Assembly: GCA_002197995.1 (NCBI GenBank)
Contig: NGZR01000004.1
Coordinates: forward strand, 1,116,001-1,180,000
Direction: 5' to 3'
DNA length: 64,000 bases
Source of the DNA: Gaeumannomyces sp. JS-464
Taxonomy: Eukaryota; Ascomycota; Sordariomycetes; Magnaporthales; Magnaporthaceae
Positions within the stretch are counted from its first letter, which is position 1. Each line of letters opens with the position of its first letter. Positions 60,203-64,000 of the stretch are shown piece after piece. The translations under genes and the position numbers were made by a program. A model generated the notes under the pieces. That model had not been told where the DNA came from. It worked only from the letters and a program-made list of their open reading frames with translations, and made no database searches.

Positions 60203-61247
60203 ATGGGCTTCTTCAGCGCCTTCGCGGCATATGCCGCACCCATCTTTCTCGCGGTCTCGCCGATCTTGTCTTTCAGTGATCAGGCATACGCGATGCACAA
60301 GACGAAGTCGAGCGCGGGATTTTCGCTGGATATTCCTTTGATTTTGATAGTGGCATCCATGTTGAGGTGATTCCTCCCTGGCCCTGTCAGTATCTTGGGG
60401 CAGGCCGATGCGGCCGAGGATCTTGTTGCTGACCGGATGGCGTTGCGGGGATGGTATGCAGGTTATTCTATTACCCCGGCGCCCAGTTCGACCAAGCCCT
60501 GCTCGTGCAGGCACTTGCAACGATACTTATGCAGACGATTCTGCTCAAGATTGCGCTAGACCACCGGCCCGGCCCCTCGCACAAGGGCGGTGACGCCGCA
60601 ATGCCCTTCGCCAGCTCGCAGGGCGCGCTGCACGACTTCAAGCGCCCATACAACTTTTGGCAGTGGCGGTCCCACAAGCCGTACTGGCAGTTCATACTCT
60701 ACCTGTTCATCGGCCTCACGATCCTCGAGCTCCTCCTGGCGCCGCTCCGCTCCGCTCCATATACACGCTGTACTCGCCCCTGATCGGTTACGTCGGGCTG
60801 GCCGTCGAGTCGACGGTGCCGTTCCCGCAGATGCTTGCCAACGCCCGCACGCGGTCGTGCAAGGGGTTCCGGCCCTCGATCATAATCAGCTGGATCATGG
60901 GCGACTGCATGAAGATGTACTGGTTCTTCACCTCGCCCACCGAAATCCCGATGGCCTTCAAGGTGTGCGGCGTGTTCCAGGCCGCGTGCGACCTTTTCCT
61001 GGGCATGCAGTATCTCAAATACGGCAACGGGAGCGTGGAGCAGTCCCCCAAGCGCGCCATTGGGCTCGGGCTCAACAACGGCCATGCGCACCATCATCAT
61101 GGCCACCCGATGCAGCAGCTCGCCTCTACTTACGGCTACGGCGGCGGGAGCAGCTTCAAGTCGCCCAACGGACAGCTCTCGGCCGGTTTCGGGGAACCCG
61201 CGACGGGTCGTCGGACGCCCAATCCGGATAAGACCATGTTGGACTAA
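60203..61247 (+). CDS. PQ-loop repeat membrane protein (PQLC1/Any1-like)
   Basis: Two exons (60203-60366 and 60462-61247) give about 316 residues. It starts MGFFSAFAAYAAPIFLAVSP and carries two PQ-loop units, the first around SFSDQAYAMHKTKSSAGFSL and the second around VPFPQMLANARTRSCKGFRP, each followed by hydrophobic helices (LILIVASMLRLFYY; IIISWIMGDCMKMYWFF). A loop before the fourth helix contains FKRPYNFWQWRSHKPYWQF. The tail is His- and Gly-rich and soluble. This layout matches SLC66A2/PQLC1 and yeast Any1 (YMR010W), endosome/Golgi membrane proteins that counteract phospholipid flippases. Oddity: one base is missing in the CGCTCCGCTCC repeat at about 60745-60758, between ELLLAPLRS and IYTLYSPLIGYVG; no intron fits there. 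Confidence 0.87.
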
Positions 61248-62800
61248 ACCAACCGTCGACATTTTCGGGGGGACAAATTATTAGAGTCGTGCTGAAGAAA
61301 CGTGTCGCTTCAAGAAACAGAATTCGTGATCGATACTGTGGCCCAGGCCCGTTCCCGTGCCGCGTTCGCTGCCGAGCCGACACGATTTCCTGGGGAAGCC
61401 TTCCCCTGGCCTGAACTCGGGGGCCATGTGGCAACTGCATGGGTGAACCCGACCAGGACTAGCGGTGGAGCTTTTTGGCCTGTCGCTAGCATCCGTTCCA
61501 TGTCGTTATGGCGCCAATGACGAGACCGCCGAGCTGAGACCTGGCGATTGACGGCCTTGGTAGTGCGCGGTGGTTAACTCGAGTTAGCGAGTACCTCCAG
61601 CCTCCTGCACGAACCACGGGGCCCGCGCAGCAACAAGACTCTAGAACAAAAAAAAATAGACAGCATAATAACAAGATCTTTGGGAATTTTTGCGTATGCC
61701 TTTGTGCTATTTCGACTCGTGTTGGTGATTGGTGGTGTGCTTGAGATGCATTGGCGGATGTATCGCACTATCTGAGACTCACCCGCTCTCACGGCCACTC
61801 CCGCAACCTGCCGTTTGCACCAGCGAGAAGAACCCAACCAGAACCTCTCCCGCCTCTCCAGCTCGGGATTCGTTTTTCTCCCTCTGCATCTCTTCTGAAT
61901 TGTTTGTGCCTGCGGAGAATCGACGCGCTTCCCTGAATTTTTATTTTCACACGCATCAACTTCCGCCTCAATCGTGCGCCGAGCATTCCATCAATCCTCG
62001 ACGCTCGACGGCATCACCCATTCACCTCGCGCACGCCCACCCATATTTTGATCTGCTCGGGTCTTCTGAAACTCGGCGTCCAGGTGAGTTTCTCTCCTTT
62101 TGGCAGATGAGAGACCTATTTCTCTTTTCTGTACCGCCTCTCTGGCGAAATCTCTACACCTGTCAAACTATCGTTTCCTCTGGTCGCCGGACTTACACGG
62201 CGACGACCCACTCCTTTTTTAACCATCTGCTCCTGGCCTTCACCTCGCTCCTTCCCTTCCATTCCACCTCTCTGATTGCAATCTGTTATCTTTCTCGGAG
62301 ACTGAAACTCGGTCAGGTTTGGTTTTTTATAACTTTCTAATTTTGATAACTCACCTTTACCTCCCATTTTCGGGCACATACTTTCTACTCTCCTTCAACC
62401 ACCTCCCCGCCAGTGGTATCTACACCTCGCTTAGTCTTCCCTTTCGTGTTCCCGTCTATCCTTTCCTCCACGCAGCGCCCCATCACGCTTAATGAAAGTG
62501 TCAACTACTCTCTCCTGCTATCACTAAAGTGGCTTCCTATCCATATTAGTCAACAAGGATACTTTGGTGTCCACGAAGAGGCTTCCAACCAACTCGTACG
62601 TCTCTTCTCCCGCGACATCTCAGGTGCTCCAGCGCCTTCTGCCTATTTCCATTCCCACCTGTCCCAGCTCAGCTCACCCTAGCCTACACAATCACCTACT
62701 CACCTAACCTGACTACCTACTAACACTTCATTCAAAGAGGCTCGTATCATAGCGTCCATTCACCAACGGTAAAGCCTTAGCAAGTAGCCGAACATCCACC
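61248..62800. other. Intergenic region and pyrimidine-rich leader
   Basis: These 1.55 kb separate the PQ-loop gene from the last gene. From about 61780 the + strand is strongly C/T-biased, as in the promoters and leaders of well-expressed fungal genes. No gene was seen. Confidence 0.55.
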
Positions 62801-64000
62801 ATGGCGCCATCCAACTTCAGGACGTACGAGGCGCAGTCCCGGCTGCTAGCCGCCGTCATCGCCAGCTCGCCAGGCCTAAAGCTCGACTTTAAGGGTAAGA
62901 AAACACCCAGCGCCAACTTTTCATAGCACCCTCTCCATCTCCCATCATCACTTCTTTAGGCTCTGCCCAGAGCAGCCTCTACGACACATTCCCCTCACCA
63001 CCGGACGTCCATCTAGACTTTAGTCGAGTTGCTTCAATAACTTGGGTTGCCCTGACCTCTCCCACCCATCCCAGCCATTCTCAAGTACTATGGCTCAGAC
63101 ACCACTGCCTCTGGACTGGAGCATCGTTTCCGGCCAATCAAGAAGCAAGTGGCAGTCATTCGTGCGGCCGTCAACCAAGGTGTGGATGTCAAAGACATCC
63201 AGGATGTGGTCTGCATGAGTGAGAAGGGTAACGTTCCAACAGCCCAACCTTCTCTCTGCTCGCTCTGGTGTTTTGGCTAGACCCATCGTCTCCGAGTCAC
63301 TCATTCGTTTACCTGCCAACGCCGATACCTCTTCTTCCTCTCAAATTCGTAACACATTATGATCCCATTCTTTTTCTTCTCTTTCTTTCCGTTCCGGCAC
63401 TGGCAGTGTCGTGCATCGAGGCCTTGTCAATTTTGTCACTGGGCGATACTAACTCATCTACTCGTCCGACTTCACCCACAAACAGAAATCTGTAAGCACT
63501 ATGGCGAGAGCACTCCTCAGGGACTGGAGTTCCAGTTCCGCAGCATCAAGAAGGACGCCAAGGCGCTGAAGGACGCCGTCGAGAAGGGCCAGAACCCCGT
63601 CACCGCGCTCGGCAAGTCGGCCCCGTCCACCCCCAGCAAGCGCAAGGCCACCGCCACCCCCAAGACCGGCGGCACCACCGCCAAGCGCCAGCGCAGGAAG
63701 GCCCAGAGCCCCTCGGACGACGATAGTAAGGAAGTCGACTACGAGGTGCTGGACGTCAAGACCCCCACCAAGCCCAAGCCCAAGGCACAGGCCAAGAATG
63801 CCTCGAACGTGGCGTCCTCGGCGACGCCCGATATGACTCACGAGAACACCCCGGATGAGGACTACGTCGATGGCAATGCCGACACCCCCCAGCTGGACGA
63901 GGAGCTCGACCCGCTCAAGCAGGAGTTTGAGCCATACGTCAAGCTAGAGAACGATCCGCTGCTGTCCCAGGTGATCGATGGTCACTGGGATGACATGACT
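62801..64000 (+). CDS. Tandem-repeat, Lys/Glu-rich probable nuclear protein (cut by window end)
   Basis: Three exons are visible (62801-62894, 63075-63227, 63486 to the window end), 254 residues so far. After MAPSNFRTYEAQSRLLAAVI come two related units: AILKYYGSDTTASGLEHRFRP with IKKQVAVIRAAVNQG, and EICKHYGESTPQGLEFQFRS with IKKDAKALKDAVEKG. Both introns are phase 1 and each unit begins at an exon start. The rest is a disordered, basic (SKRKATATPKTGGTTAKRQR) then acidic (ENTPDEDYVDGNADTPQLDE) tail, with a nuclear-localisation-like cluster. The repeats resemble short Myb/homeodomain-like helical units common in fungal nuclear proteins, but I do not recognise the family. The stop codon lies beyond the window. 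Confidence 0.75.

Noticed and set aside
1..64000. CRISPR array or bacterial-type defence system
   Set aside because: The window is fungal nuclear DNA; the only regular repeats are microsatellites, homopolymers and the transposon ends.

Overview
The window is nuclear DNA from a filamentous ascomycete (Pezizomycotina, most likely a Sordariomycete). The evidence is short GT-AG introns with CTGAC/CTAAC-type branch sites, intron-poor housekeeping genes typical of fungi (UTP13, YJU2, PGA2, a KRE2/KTR mannosyltransferase), a HET-domain relic, a long Zn(II)2Cys6 regulator rich in poly-Gln and poly-His, TACCTAGGTA-type motifs, and transition-type decay in a DNA transposon that looks like RIP. I cannot name the species.

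Layout. 1-7.7 kb: no gene seen. 7.7-16.9 kb: compact housekeeping block with PGA2 (-), MHF1/CENP-S (+), an uncharacterised membrane protein (-), UTP13 (+) and a class II J-protein (-), arranged as alternating divergent and convergent pairs. 16.9-22.6 kb: gene-free. 22.6-23.2 kb: a small Ser/Pro/His-rich gene whose frame continues for 104 codons past a single TGA. 24-27.4 kb: YJU2 (-) and a GT15 mannosyltransferase (-). 28-29.9 kb: decayed HET-domain gene (+). 30-31.3 kb: MORG1/WDR83-type WD40 gene (-). 31.44-32.71 kb: a 1,265-bp transposon relic with 143-bp terminal inverted repeats and a TA duplication, sitting 165 bp upstream of the WD40 gene's start codon. 33.3-36.2 kb: GCP5-like gamma-tubulin complex gene (+). 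36.2-56.3 kb: a 20-kb stretch with no recognisable gene. 56.3-64 kb: Zn2Cys6 regulator, PQ-loop membrane protein and a tandem-repeat nuclear protein cut by the window end, all on +.

The genes do not form a pathway. They serve ribosome biogenesis (UTP13), splicing (YJU2, WD40 protein), chaperoning (J-protein), DNA repair/kinetochore (MHF1), microtubule nucleation (GCP5), and secretion or glycosylation (PGA2, KTR). I see no secondary-metabolite cluster, CRISPR array, tRNA or rRNA.

A striking property is that at least seven exon interiors, spread over five otherwise good genes, each lack exactly one base, mostly in short G/C runs. The reading frame of the family resumes at once after each. All shifts have the same sign, which points to deletion errors in the assembly rather than seven pseudogenisation events. 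Long homopolymers (A49, A37, A29, G34, C26) are also present. The most interesting leads are the in-frame TGA gene, the 20-kb desert upstream of the regulator, the TA-flanked transposon relic, and the exon-per-repeat protein at the right edge.
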